This document shows, piece by piece, positions 30,901-42,049 of a DNA stretch of 64,000 nucleotides. The stretch comes from Incurvaria masculella (taxonomy: Eukaryota; Arthropoda; Insecta; Lepidoptera; Incurvariidae). The stretch is from contig OX335656.1 in the NCBI GenBank assembly GCA_946894095.1, positions 3,425,001 to 3,489,000 of the forward strand, read 5' to 3'. The notes under the pieces are model-generated. The model was not told where the DNA came from. It ran no database searches and was given only the letters and a program-made list of their open reading frames with translations. The position numbers and the translations under genes are program-made. Numbering within the stretch: the stretch's first letter is position 1; each line of letters opens with the position of its first letter.

Positions 30901-33900
30901 CGACCTCGGACACTGAAGTGCAAAATTCCGCAAGATTTATTACCCCGCACACAATGAGTGAATACATCATTAACTTCGGTTATATGTTTTGTGAAAGGGT
31001 GCGCCCATGACACATTCCTCAAAAGACAGTAAATCAATATATCAATAAGACAGTATCAAAGCAAAGGTCACTCAATGGCATCACACCATCGGGTTTCGGT
31101 CTTGAGGTTAAGCAACACTTGGCGTGCCTGGGATCTAGACCGGTAACCATTTGACCGCTGAGGCTGGCCGTGGTTCAGGTCTCACATAAAACTGTAGATA
31201 TTTTATTATTTAAGGGGTTGGTGCTATCGCATTGAATGATAGGAGCGGCAATTTAAATTGTTCAATTTATCCATTCTGACATGACCACCTAGTTTCCATG
31301 TGGTGTTTTGGACTAATTTGATGACAGTAAGTGTAGTATTAGTCCAGTTACAGAAAAAAATATGCTGAAAACTATAATATGAACAAAAACGATACGGCTC
31401 CACTCGAGCATTACAAATTCAAACCAAAGTAACAACACTAAATCTCAACAAATAAAACTAAAAAAATGCCAAATTACTCCAAACAACATAAAAAGACACC
31501 AAAATACATTAACAACGAGTTTGTAGCCAGTTCTTCGCTGTGTTTGTTGACTGGCAATTGATAAAATATGACAAATTCCGGTGCAGTGTACTGATGAATG
31601 ATGAATAAACCAAACCTGGCCAAGTGCAAAGGAACTTCAACGAAGGATTCCGTACCAGATTTAACACGAAAAAATCAAGTTTCCCGCTTAATTTTTTTGA
31701 GAAAGCTTTATTGTATGTCTGTATGTTCTTATTTTTTTTAAATATCTAAATTTTTCAGTAAAAAGATCTAAAATGGAGGCAAAAAAGACCAAAGAAAGTA
31801 TGAAAAAATTAAAACTTAGCTAATTTATTTTGACAATACAATTTAGAATAAAAATATACAAAAACCTATTAAAACATTAGTTAAAAACAACAGTTATCAC
31901 CCGTAGTATGTGGAATCGGTAGGGTAGCGACTCTTAAACCCTGACATCCGTGGTCAGGTTGTGCACACGTACGAGGGCTCCGGCAGCTTCGGCGAGCTCG
32001 CGCTCATGTACAACATGCCGCGCGCGGCGACGGTGCGCGCGAAGAGCGCCGGCGCGCTCTGGGCGATGGACCGGCACACGTTCCGTCGCATCCTGCTCAA
32101 GAACGCGTTCAAGAAGCGCAAGCTCTACGAGGAGCTGCTCGACAAGGTGCCCATGCTGAAGACGCTGCAGGTACGTGCCGTGCTGTATCTTGAAGGGTCG
32201 TGGCGATCGTTAGATTACTCGATGATGGGGAAGATAACGCAAAGATCATCGTTAAATCGTCAAAAATGTAATTCCTGTCAAGTTTTATTTGCGCGTGTTT
32301 GGGTGAAAGATGTACTCCATGATGCAGTTAGATTATGGTTTGGAGGAAAAGAAAAGCTTTAATTTGTCTTTATTCTGACTTGAGCCACCACAAAGCTTGA
32401 AATTAAATGTTGTTGTGAATTTTTCTCTCCCATGACTTCATTTGGTTAGCATAATATGGAACAATTTGTTATTGGAATAATATTCAGGAAATTGAATCTA
32501 TAACTGTTATAGCCTTGGTTTATGACCGCGAAAGCAAACACGATGTTAGTTTTGACACATGATGTAATTGACAACCATAACCTCAATCTAAATGTCATTG
32601 GTGAGAGTACTACATTTTAGGCTACAATATTTCGGTACACAACAATAACATTTTCTCTCTTTTATTTTAAGGGTCTGTGACAGCTTTGACAGATATTTTA
32701 GGGTAGGTTTCCTAAACGCCATCTGTTGGGATAAATAACCAGTGTTCTTCCCCATTACAAAAAGGTGTTATTATGGTAGTCATGAGTTTTCTCTCCCACC
32801 TACATACATATCTATGATGATCAGCAGTATCTATCAGCCATTGTAAACTAGCTTGTCGTATATTTGGAGCAATGGATCTTGTCCGGTCCCCTCAACGTGC
32901 ATACGGCTGCGCGGAACCAAAACTATATCGGATTTAATTTCGGTGCAGCCTTGAAAGTTAGATGAGATCGGCCAAGATTCACCCTGCCAATAATATCAAA
33001 GATATAATTCATGACAAGCCCGACATGAATTTTCTTGTCAGTTCTTTGCCAGAATTTCTATAAAAAGATATTTCTTTGCAGTCTTCACTAAGTTGAGACC
33101 CCGATATAGCTTTTCGATTTTTTGTAAGCCAACAATCCATCATAGCGTTTAAACATTCCATAAAGAATTCCAAACACACATATAAAGCTCACAATGTGAC
33201 CAACCACTTCTGTCCATCTTCCATGTCCAAATAAGAATAAATATGTCACTCAAACAAACATGAACATAGTAATACATGTTCCGTAATAGGCAATGGATCA
33301 TCCTCTATGCTATCTGGTCATTGGCACGATGGACTATGTCTGACCAGAAACGTGGTTGAAACTGTGGGTTATTTGAAAGATTTAAGATTGCGTAGGGCAA
33401 GCACATTATCAGATAGCACGAGATTTATGGAGATTAGGGATTATTTTGTGTGTTCGTCAGAGATATCTATCATTTACGAATTAAGATTGTGAATCACATT
33501 TGCTAGTGATGTCCCATCGTGATACACTCCCCGAACTCTGCCTTTTTACGATTCCGGCTGAAACATTAACAAACGCGAAAAGTACTTGCTTTTCCCATTA
33601 AATATAGAATGAGTTGGAATAAACATGAAGTTATGATCCGGGAAAATAAACTGTGTCCAAAATTAAATGATTTATCGTGACCTATTTGCGGGGTTTACGA
33701 CTGCTGCGAAATGCTAATGTGAAACACATATTTCCTGGGATCTGATATCTGGGATGGGACAGAGATTCCGAAACACAGAGTGGTTAAAAAGTTGTGGAAA
33801 CTAATTTATCGGCTATACAAATATTGTTTATGTGTGAGCTAACAATTTCGGGTGAAGCTCTTGCATGTTTTTGAGATCACAGGTAATACTCAATGCAATA

Positions 33901-36900
33901 CAAAATATACATTTTCAGGAGCCCTACTACGGACGCTATCGAGTAGGCGCTATCGACAAGTCGACATCGCCTGTCAAAATGTTTTAATGCGTTTGACAGA
34001 TGCTATCGAAAGAGCTCTCCATACCAAGTGTCAAACGCGTACAATGTTTTTGTATTACGACAGGCGATGTCGCCTTCTCGATAGCATTCATAGGCTGGTG
34101 TCAAATAATATGTTTTATTTATTTATGTGTATGGTACACGTATAATCAATTCATTACCTTTTCCATGCATAGCATTTTGGTTTTTACCTACAAATACCCC
34201 TATATGTTCGTTGGAACCAATTTTAGCTGGGTTTTAAGTAAGACCTGCCATGCTAGACTCTAAAATATTCAAATGAACTGGCTCTGACATCATCAGTGGG
34301 TTGGTCACGTCGGCCAAAGAGACGGTTGGAGTAACCGTATCATACACTGGCGGCCGTGGACAGGATAACGGAGTGTGGGAAGACCACCCGCCAGGTGGGA
34401 CTACGACATCAAGTGCATCGGCGGAAAGCAGTGGTTCCGTACCACTGAGGGCCGGGGAGGGGAGGGTGAGGCCGTATGTCCAGCAGTGGACGCAAACACT
34501 GACTGACTGATTGACACGAATCCTACACCTGTGGCATTGATCTTAGCGATTTGTCGATGAGCAATGGGGTGCACGAAGCAAAGCTTTACCACCAGATGGC
34601 GCCACATAAAACTATGCCAAGCTATCACGTAGAGGTTTTTTTTTTATGTGACTGGACATGGATGGCTAAATACCACACCTTCTGTTATGGTATTAGCCCA
34701 ACACACCACATGGGAACTAGGTGCCATGCCAGGACCTTCCTTATATTGCACGGCTACATTAAACTGGATGGAAAACACGGACAATTTTCATTGCCGCTTC
34801 GACCATCGTTCATCTAATGCGATGGTACCAATCCGGGCGGGAATAACCGTACCACCTAGTAAGTAAGGAAGGGGACCTACAGTTTAACGTGGAATCCGAA
34901 CCACGGCCAGCCTCTTCAACAAATGGTCACCCATCCAAGACCAGACCAGACCCAGCGTTGCTTAACTTCGGAGAGCGATCGCCGAAGTGTCGCGCCACTG
35001 GGCCACTGAGACTGATTATGTATACTCGCGAATTGCAGGCAATCACATTGTCCGTGTTTTACATCCAGGTAGCTATTCATATTAACTCAGTTTAATTGGT
35101 CAATAACCTAAAACCGTGAAATGAAACCGTGGTATAGTTTTATGTGGCGCCATCTGGTGGTAAAGTTTGGCAGCCGTCCTGTAATATAACTCGCGATGGA
35201 GGCTCGTGTTCACGCGGTCGATCCCGGCAGGCGTACGAGCGCGCGAACCTCGCCGACGCGCTGCTGCCGCGCACCGTCGGCGATGGCGAGCTCATCATCC
35301 GCCAGGGCGACACCGCCGACGGCATGTACTTCGTCGAGGACGGCAGCGTGAGCATCCGCATCACGCGCGACGACGGCAACGAGCTCGAGGTCAAGCGGCT
35401 CAGTGAGTACCACCCATCTCGCCCGTATCTTTTTTTTTTACCATAGGCATTTAGCAAGAATTGAAGGGGCGTTGCGCAGAGGACCAGACAACATGGGACC
35501 AACTGCAGGCAGCGACCGCCCCGAAACAACAACATAGGAGATTTGTACACCCCACATATTTACCGCCTACATACTTAAGTACGGTAGTGGGCCAGATAAC
35601 GTTGCACTTGTCACTCTGCGTGATTTTCAGCTGAGAATTGTTAGGTAGTTTAGGTACCTGGCCCAGGCACCCTGTTCAGCTCGTACTGCCAGCCGTTCTA
35701 CAGCTGCGTGTACAGTACAACAACGCATTCCGCTACCCTGGCGGTGTAGTGCATCTGGCATGTTGACTGAAAACGGGCTAGACGACTTCTTCGCTATATT
35801 AAGAAAAAAAAAAGCGGCTTTGTTGGAATGTGTGGCTCAGTGTGATAATCATATCATACGATTTATTTGCAATAAGATGTTTTATGTGGATTTCATCAAA
35901 TTGTAAATTCTATTTAATTATTTAATTTACTACTTAATTAATTTTATAATAATGTAATGAATGGGACTATGCAACTAAAATAAACAATTATTATTATTAT
36001 TATAGCAGAAATAGCTACGTACGACTGTGGCGCCATTTACATGGACGCACAACCCCCTTAAGCACCATTACTGCTAATTAGAGATGGAAATACCTATCCG
36101 ATTTATCAACTTATCAGATCGCTACAACCAGAGCCATGGCACGCATTAAATGTGAAATCCATTTTTAAAAACTGTTTTCTTTCTCAAAAAAAGCATATGT
36201 TGAAGTTGTGATGACCTGTGCATCAATGCATGTTCCACGGGTCGTTATTACTTAAGGTGGCCCATCCCGCTCATCTCCCCATACAAAAAGAGAAAGAAGA
36301 TCACGCTCATATTTCTTGTCAGAGATCCAAAATTTTGCTCAAAGTAGCTTTATTTGATCGAACTAGATGTCTGATGACCATTGGCATTGTAAAATTGTGT
36401 TTGGTTTCTAAGTTATAAGGTCCGAAAGTTCGAATTTTTCGCGCGTTTTATACAATAAGTTTGGAGGTGGATTACGCATTGATAAAGTAAAAATATCTAA
36501 AAAAGATTAGTCATCAGACATAGCTTATTTAATCAAGATTTATAATCGATTTGGTTTTTGTTAGATTTTTGACTACAGCGGTCGTGGTTTACTTTTAGCT
36601 ATGAGTCGTTTTGAAATTAGAATTTTCGTAAATCTTACCAAATCATACACTATGCACATTGTCTTTTTTGTGGACGTGTTGCATCTTCCTCATCACGGAG
36701 CCTGTCTTGTTCTTTGAAACAGAGAAGGTCCCAGAGCGCAACAGCACGGTTTTGTACCGTGCCCGCGAATGAGTTAGGCCCGCCGGGTTGGGCCACCTTA
36801 ATACTAATAACTCGTTGGTCAACATTTTCGCACTTTGGTGTGTGCAGGCAAGGGAGGCTACTTCGGTGAGCTGGCACTGGTGACGCACCGCCCCCGCGCC

Positions 36901-39900
36901 GCCTCCGCCTACGCCGTTGGGAACACTCGCGTCGCCTGTGAGTATAACTGCCTCACTTTGGTGACTCAACCTTGTCTTAGCTTAGGGCAGGGCCCAATTT
37001 ACCTTACCTTGATGGCTAAGAAAATGATTTTATGAATAAAGAAACTAAAGAAAGATATCATGAAAATGATGTGTGTGAGTTTAAAAACAAAATATAGATC
37101 ATGGAGCCTCTTTGCTGGGTTCTTTGTGGAACATTTTGTGACATTACTAAATGTGGTTAAGGTAAACTAATAAGTAAAATAGTAGTGGGCTCGTAGTAGG
37201 CATCAGAAAATTGTGACTCCGATACAAACATTTACTAATAATATGAAAACCACAGTTCCAATTTAATTGTAATTTGGCAACTAATAATGCAGCACATATA
37301 AAATTTGGCAGCAAATAGAAACATTTCATACAAATTTTCTTTTCTATGTAGTTTGACACAGGCTACTATAATTTAAATGATTAGTAAACCACATTTGTAT
37401 GGGGAGCGTAACTTTCTGATGCTTTCAGGCCCGCATAAATCGCCTACCAGAATTTTAAAGACACAAAATTTAAAAGAGTTTCATATTTCATACCATCCAT
37501 TTCCCATTCCGAGATAAGTGCTATATACTACTCATTGCGTCTACAATTTTCTCTGAAATACAATATGACACAATAACCCCGGTCCCTCTTCCTTTTGGCC
37601 TTAATTTTAGGAATTTCTACAAAAAACTTCTTCCTCACATTTTCAGATCCCACGACTTTGATAAAATGTAGCCGGAAGTTGAAAATAAATAAGATAACAG
37701 TTTCTTTTTATATCTAGCCTTTGACCCGTAAAGATTTATCGTCCTCGCAAACTCATAAATTCTGCATGATTTGTGGAATTTAGTAAACATGTCAGAGTGC
37801 TGTTGGAAGGCGTTTATCAAGTGTGCTTATGACGACAATTCAATGTAAGCAGTAATCGTCATGAACGATCTAAAGATAGTAAGCGCCTGGTGATATGTAA
37901 TTGTTATCATTATATGTGTTATACATCGTCAGAGACCAATAGGCTCTCTAATCAATTTCAATGAGATAAAAGTGACATCAAACTTGGAAACAATCCGGTT
38001 TCCTATTGGTGTTGAATTTTCCGATCGTTGTGTTAAATGCGTAAGTAAAAACCACAGACAAGTTGGGAAATGGCGTTTTGTCCTAGTGGTAATGGTTCTT
38101 GTTGCAAAAATGTAGTCTCTAACATAGCAATTTGTAGATAGGTCCTAGTTTAAGGTTAATGCATGTGTCAGAGTCCATGGGTTTGTGACTTCCTTGTCTG
38201 TATCCTTTCTTAGCCAACTTTGATAAGTGCGGTGTTATGAGGATGTTTTTTCGTGGTTCTGAAACAATGTTCATTGAGGTACCTTCCCTACTTACTATCT
38301 GGTAGGGTTAAGCCCGCCAGGATTGTTCCCACCATTGAATGAAATATGGTAAAAACGGCGATGAAACGCTGTAAACGTTTTCGTTCAGTAGGTACAATAT
38401 GATTGTGTTCAAATAGATGCAATATTAGCAATCCATGTCTAGTAATATAAAAAATGCTAAGAATAATTTATCCTCGACGTGGCAGATGAGAAAGGGCCGC
38501 AAAAAAGTAATTTGTGTCTCTAATAGCAAAGGTGCTATTGAAAAATTATACATACCCAACACTGGAGTAGTTATGTAATATGCATACGTGCCTTATGCTG
38601 AGGTTTCTCTAGCAGAAACATTTTGGACAATAGTATCTCAATGAGTTGTGCTAAGAGTATTGTCACGACTCTGGTCCCGGTGTAAATATGTTGGTCAAAC
38701 GTTTAGCTTTTCAGCGGTACACAGCGTTCGGAGCAATAATACAGCGAAGGGTTTTCTCGTAAGGTAAATTTTTATCCAGCAATGACACATGAGCTATATT
38801 AAGAGATTTTGATTGAAAATGCGATCCCATTTGGTCCTTTAACTTTGTTTTTTGTAATTCTTCAATCTTATGTACCCAAAGCACTTATTCACAAGCATAT
38901 ATAGTTCGACAAAACGAATAGTCTCGCGCTCAGACCATTTTCTAGCCTTACTTTTTAGAGTTCCGTAACCAAAGGGTGAAAACGGAACCCTATTACTAAG
39001 CCTCCGCTGTCCGTCCGTCTGTCACAGGGCTGTATCTCATAAACCGTAATAAGTAGGCAGCTGAAATTTTTACAGAGTGAAATTTTGCCGCTGTAACAAC
39101 AAATAGGTTAAATTAAAAAATAAAAAACGTGATTTTTTTATGTTGGTGGTACGGAACCCTTTGTGTGCGAGTCCGACTCCCACTTGGGGTTTTTTAAATA
39201 ATCAGCCATTTTTAACACTGTTTTGCTACGTAAACACACAAGACTAGGAAATATTAAAAAATAAAATATATATTTCATACTGTGTAGTATTGAAAAAAGT
39301 GAGGTTATGCCATTCTTATAATAGTCCACTCGGAAAAGTTGAGCACGGTCCTAGTCGACTGCGATTACACACTCGTCAGAGTGAACTCTGATGCACGGTT
39401 ACCACGATACGAGTACCATCAGAGTGATCGCCAGAGTACACTACGTCAGAGTCACCTCTTATCGTCAAAACGCAGCTTAAGATATGGGTTTTCTCGCAAT
39501 TTATTGGTTCACTGCACTTATTGTTGTTATATAAATGCAGTCATCGACCTCGAAGAGGAAGAACGATGTTCACACCGATAGGTATTGAACCAACACTCCC
39601 CGGTTAGAAGCGGGGCCCTGACTGCTAGACGACTAACACCTTATGTAATGGGGAGGACGGCTGCCAAACTTTACCACCAGATGGCGCTATATGAAACTGT
39701 GCCACAATTTCGAAAACATCCTGAGGCATAGCGTAAACGTAATCTCTACATGATAGTATTGGCACAGTTTTATTTGGCGCCATCTGGTGATAAAGCTTTG
39801 CGCGGTGCACCCCATTGAAATTGCAATCGCAGATCAGAAAGAGATTTAGTCATTGATTGTTTCAATAATTCTTCAAACTTCAAACACATGACTCACATCT

Positions 39901-40832
39901 GTTCAAGTGTGCTCCTGTCGGGCAAAGCCATACTAAATAACTTAAACTAGTGGTATCTAGATTGTTGTGACTGCCAGTCTCGGTTGCTCATTGGTGCGAA
40001 ACGAGCCCAGTGGAGAAACTGTAGGTTTCTTACTAGTTAGTAGTACTTCCTTGCTTACTAGTTGCTAGAGCTCATCCTGCCCCATTTGGTACCATCACAT
40101 TAAATGTAAGTCAAAGCGGCATTGAATGACTTTTAGTTCAATGTAGCCGTTCAAAATAGAGTTAACTATATAATGTTGGGCTAATTGGGTAATTTTATGG
40201 AACCTGATTTAAATGGCTACATTTTCGAAGGAATTCCTTTCCTTTATTAGCACAGCTACACTGGACTAGATAGAAAACACTGACCATTTTTATCATTTCC
40301 ACTTCAACCTTAGGATCATCCAATGAGGTGATACCAACCCGGGCGGGCGTAACATAGTAGGGTAGGCTAACCTAACCTACAGTGTTACATGGGTTCCGAA
40401 CCATGGAACAGCTCGCATTCGTAACTAAATGGTACGACAATCAATATGGATGCAATGGTACTCGATAGAATCGAGTCTTAGAAAATTACATTACAATATT
40501 ATTGAGCATAAGTCCCTTCCAAATTCACAATGTAGGTGAATTTGGAAGGGACTTATGCACTTTCACTTGACTGCGAAACCAACTAAGTAAGAGAAAGAAA
40601 GTGGTGCATGACCATCGTGGTGAATATCTAATAGAAAACCCATGTCCAATTACTTAAAAAGAAAAACAACCTTGGCTCACAGTGCTCTTGTCTGTGTTCA
40701 GTCCTGGACGTCGAGACGTTCGAGCGTCTCCTCGGGCCGTGCATGGAGATCATGAAGCGCAACATCGACGACTACGAGGAGCAACTCATCAAGCTGTTCG
40801 GCTCCAAGGGCAACCTGAGCGACATCCGATGA
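21697..40832 (+). CDS. Pka-R2: cAMP-dependent protein kinase type II regulatory subunit
   Basis: Binds and inhibits the kinase catalytic subunit and releases it on cAMP binding; its N-terminus docks to A-kinase anchoring proteins. Exons: 21697-21913, 26406-26596, 28062-28199, 31958-32170, 35231-35402, 36848-36937 and 40702-40832. All joins keep frame, giving 383 residues, close to the usual length of insect R2. Domains: RIIa dimerisation/docking, an RRKSVFAE inhibitor site, cAMP-binding domain A ([18 protein letters not shown]) and domain B ([18 protein letters not shown]), both with the Glu and Arg that hold cAMP, and a C-terminus matching R2 ([16 protein letters not shown]). Exon 2 is followed by seven further identical copies of its 3' part, and intron 3 starts with GC. 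Confidence 0.95.
26406..26596 (+). CDS. Pka-R2: Pka-R2 exon 2, inhibitor site and linker
   Basis: Acceptor GGTTCAG ends at 26405, donor GTGAGT at 26597. Encodes [20 protein letters not shown], where RRKS is the type II autophosphorylation/pseudosubstrate site, then an acidic linker and the start of cAMP domain A ([14 protein letters not shown]). Joins exon 3 in phase 0 to give [12 protein letters not shown], as in other R2 proteins. Confidence 0.92.
26450..27712 (+). repeat. Eight identical 153-bp in-frame copies of Pka-R2 exon 2, plus a partial ninth
   Basis: Units start at 26450, 26603, 26756, 26909, 27062, 27215, 27368 and 27521; a ninth at 27674 runs about 39 bp. Each unit holds the exon from GCGGAGACG to CAGGAG and then the donor GTGAGT. 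Because 153 is divisible by three and no stop occurs, one frame runs from 26414 to 27736. Translations in this frame and in two reverse frames show no differences between units, so the DNA copies are identical. Only the first copy has an acceptor and the RRKS site. Recent unequal exchange, replication slippage or an assembly error could each produce it. Confidence 0.97.
28062..28199 (+). CDS. Pka-R2: Pka-R2 exon 3, first half of cAMP domain A
   Basis: Acceptor GTGACAG ends at 28061. Encodes [20 protein letters not shown] then [18 protein letters not shown] to QEK. The boundary after AAG is followed by GCAAGC, a GC-type donor; no in-frame GT site nearby restores the protein. Phase 0 on both sides. 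Confidence 0.9.
28587..28998 (-). repeat. tRNA-derived SINE, full length
   Basis: On the - strand it begins with a tRNA-like head: A box TAGCCTAGTGG (28975-28985) and B box GGTTCAATACC (28932-28942). The body is the same as in the 5S-headed SINEs, and it ends in a poly-A seen as T-run at 28587-28595. Confidence 0.88.
29704..29865. mobile_element. Hairpin MITE
   Basis: Arms TTAATTTGAGTTTCAGTGAC at about 29708 and its near complement GTCGCTGAAACTCAAATTAA at about 29838 extend to roughly 40 bp each, around a 75-bp centre. No coding content. Confidence 0.7.
29964..30118. mobile_element. 155-bp MITE
   Basis: Ends CCACATATTAAGGGCC (29964) and GGCCCTTAATATGTGG (to 30118) are perfect inverted repeats. 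An internal GGGCCTTAA block repeats the terminal motif. Confidence 0.75.
31070..31360 (+). repeat. Decayed 5S-derived SINE
   Basis: 5S-like TTGAGGTTAAGCAACACTTGG and TGGGATCTAGACC followed by GAGGCTGGCCGTGGTTC, body markers, and an A-run near 31352. Deletions in body and head. Confidence 0.7.
31958..32170 (+). CDS. Pka-R2: Pka-R2 exon 4, cAMP domain A phosphate-binding cassette
   Basis: Acceptor GGTCAG ends at 31957, donor GTACGT at 32171. Encodes [20 protein letters not shown] then [20 protein letters not shown]. The Glu of FGEL and the Arg of PRAA bind cAMP ribose and phosphate. Phase 0 both sides. Confidence 0.95.
33936..34084. mobile_element. Hairpin MITE
   Basis: Starts CTATCGAGTAGGCG and ends with the near complement CGCCTTCTCGATAG. 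Arms of about 55 bp with an indel include GACATCGCCTGTC / GACAGGCGATGTC. Confidence 0.7.
34578..35172. mobile_element. Hairpin MITE interrupted by a SINE
   Basis: Left arm 34578-34618 (AAAGCTTTACCACCAGATGG) and right arm 35130-35172 (CCATCTGGTGGTAAAGTTTG) match the uninterrupted 139-bp copy at 39663-39801. A 5S SINE sits between them. Confidence 0.75.
34636..35015 (-). repeat. 5S-derived SINE, near full length
   Basis: T-run at 34636-34645, whole body, and an intact-looking 5S head (complement of CGAAGTTAAGCAACGCTGGG) ending at the complement of TCAGTGGCCCAGTGGCGCGA. Inserted in a MITE. Confidence 0.88.
35231..35402 (+). CDS. Pka-R2: Pka-R2 exon 5, first half of cAMP domain B
   Basis: Acceptor CCGGCAG ends at 35230, donor GTGAGT at 35403. 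Encodes [20 protein letters not shown] then [20 protein letters not shown] and ELEVKRL. Carries one base to exon 6. Confidence 0.94.
35403..36847 (+). other. Pka-R2 intron 5
   Basis: Contains an ATT microsatellite near 35990-36004 and a TTAA MITE ending 46 bp before exon 6. TACTAAT at 36802-36808, next to the MITE, resembles a branch point. Confidence 0.5.
36252..36801 (-). mobile_element. TTAA MITE, full copy
   Basis: TTAA at 36252-36255 and 36798-36801; internal sequence is the reverse complement of the copies at 5414 and 58586. Length 550 bp including both TTAA. Confidence 0.88.
36848..36937 (+). CDS. Pka-R2: Pka-R2 exon 6, cAMP domain B phosphate-binding cassette
   Basis: Acceptor GTGTGCAG ends at 36847, donor GTGAGT at 36938. 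Encodes [20 protein letters not shown] then YAVGNTRVA. The cAMP-binding Glu and Arg are present. Confidence 0.95.
37180..37440. mobile_element. Inverted-repeat MITE, diverged copy
   Basis: Left end with GCATCAGAAAATTGTGACTC and ATACAAACATTTACTAAT, right end with the complement (ATTAGTAAACC, TTTGTATGGGGAGCGTAAC). Related to 41057-41422 and 48886-49204. Confidence 0.6.
38956..39188 (-). repeat. Dispersed element with ACGG/GGAC run
   Basis: Reverse orientation of 14499-14777: starts AGAGTTCCGTAACCAAAGGG, includes CCGTCCGTCTGTCACAGGG, ends GTGCGAGTCCGACTCCCACT. Confidence 0.75.
39663..39801. mobile_element. 139-bp hairpin MITE
   Basis: Arms GCCAAACTTTACCACCAGAT and its near complement continue for about 40 bp (to CTGTGCCA / TGGCACAG). 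Uninterrupted counterpart of 34578-35172. Confidence 0.75.
40015..40185 (+). repeat. SINE fragment
   Basis: ACTGTAGG, TTGGTACCATC, AAAGCGGCA and TTCAATGTAGCCGT are body markers in + orientation; head and tail are missing. Confidence 0.55.
40191..40620 (-). repeat. tRNA-type SINE interrupted by a hairpin insert
   Basis: Body from AACCTGATTTAAATGG to ACCATGGAACAGCTCGCATTC, then about 150 bp of foreign hairpin sequence, then the body resumes at AGAGAAAGAAAGTGGTGCATG. The tRNA head is worn away. Confidence 0.65.
40431..40582. repeat. Hairpin insert with perfect 23-bp stem
   Basis: Stem 40506-40528 and 40536-40558 with a 7-base loop AATGTAG. The flanking GGATGCAATGGTACTCGAT to TTATTGAGC recurs at about 42050-42115, where the second stem arm is lost. 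Confidence 0.75.
40702..40832 (+). CDS. Pka-R2: Pka-R2 last exon
   Basis: Acceptor GTGTTCAG ends at 40701. Completes [20 protein letters not shown] then [14 protein letters not shown] and NLSDIR, stop TGA at 40830-40832. Matches the C-terminal helices of domain B in type II subunits. Confidence 0.95.
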
Positions 40833-41056
40833 ACTCACCCCGTCTCGCTCGCACCCGCCGCCCCGCCCTCGCCCCCTCCCGCTCGCACGCACAACCGATC
40901 CACACGCCGGGACAGTCGTGAGTCCATCACTATCCCGATTCCCTAGCCACGTCGACTCGATGGACTTTACACGGACGTAATTCGTTTGTCGTTACCTCCG
41001 ATACGTCCATGAGTTGTTCGATTGGAAGGTTATATCGTAGGGTCCTAGTGTACAGC

Positions 41057-41422
41057 TTAAGGTGGGCCCGTAAGCAGTACAAAATTTCGCCTCCCATACA
41101 AACGTAGTTTACTAATACTGTGTTCCAATTTACTTGATATTTGGTATCTAATATCAGGCAACAAATATCTGTGCCTGCATGTCTTTGTTTTTTTGGTAAA
41201 TATATTCTGGTTCAAACCACAGAGAAAACTAAATTCGTATGAATATCTTCTTTATGCTTTCATTTGATTCCGTTTGGATTTTTGAAAAGAACAAAAGCGT
41301 GCAAACACATACATTTGTTGCCCGATATTAGGTGTCAAATATCAATTCAATTGGAACAGTAGTTCTCAAATGATTCATTAACTACGTTTGTATGGGGAGC
41401 GTAGCTTACGGGCCATTCTTAA
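41057..41422. mobile_element. TTAA-flanked inverted-repeat MITE
   Basis: TTAA at 41057-41060 and 41419-41422. Termini GGTGGGCCCGTAAGC and GCTTACGGGCCATTC, with subterminal arms TCCCATACAAACGTAGTT / AACTACGTTTGTATGGGGA. Different internal sequence from the 550-bp TTAA family. Confidence 0.8.
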
Positions 41423-42049
41423 GTGTGACTAGACTAAAGGATTGATGCTTTGGTCCACATTTACATTTTGCGGCTACGACTGTTGCTATCCCTCTCGAAA
41501 TATTTCTTGGAAAATGCCATGGAACAGATTTATTTTTATTGCAATGCTCAATTTTATTTTTTTACACTCAATGTTTTCAATAGATCCTTTCAAAACTAAC
41601 ACTAACATTTAACTCAAAGTTATGAATTAATTATTCCCTGGACGTAACAACAATGCATGCTGTAAAGCCGTCTTGCTCTAACATCTTTACTGAAACAAGA
41701 ACTGACGGGGGAAAATTTTGCATCCAGAAGTTTAAATTGGTAATTAATTTGAGTTAAATGTAAACAATTGTAACGGAATACTTTTATAATGTATAATTTT
41801 ATTGTCAGAAATGAAGGGGTGATAGCACACATTTCGTGCGAGTCGAGAGATCTTACGTGTAAGATTTCACATTCACACCACGCGTTTAATAGTATTGTAC
41901 TGTCGGGTTCTCCAGTGGACATACTTTAGCTAGGATAATGCCTTAGTAGCTACGTAAATTTTAAGATACGACCAGCCCACTTGTGAATCCAATGTTCCGC
42001 CGATCGGAACCGTTTGTTACATTCGATTCCAATCAAATGATACAATAAT

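Larger units (their letters stand above)
28200..31957 (+). other. GC-AG intron of Pka-R2
   Basis: Starts GCAAGC after AAG and ends GGTCAG. Carries a tRNA-headed SINE, two small inverted-repeat elements, a decayed 5S SINE and scraps of other repeats. Confidence 0.8.
32171..35230 (+). other. Pka-R2 intron 4
   Basis: Contains a reverse remnant of the 47/58-kb interspersed repeat at about 32690-32752, a hairpin element at 33936-34084, and a MITE split by a 5S SINE at 34578-35172. No additional exon seen. Confidence 0.5.
36938..40701 (+). other. Pka-R2 intron 6
   Basis: Holds an inverted-repeat MITE near 37180-37440, a SINE scrap near 38283-38360, an ACGG-run element at 38956-39188, a 139-bp hairpin MITE at 39663-39801, and two SINE copies between 40015 and 40620. 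Confidence 0.5.

Noticed and set aside
36643..36969. Open frames overlapping the TTAA MITEs (also 3635-3850 and 58514-58792)
   Set aside because: The same peptide ([11 protein letters not shown] or its relatives) recurs at each MITE copy; it is repeat sequence, not a gene.
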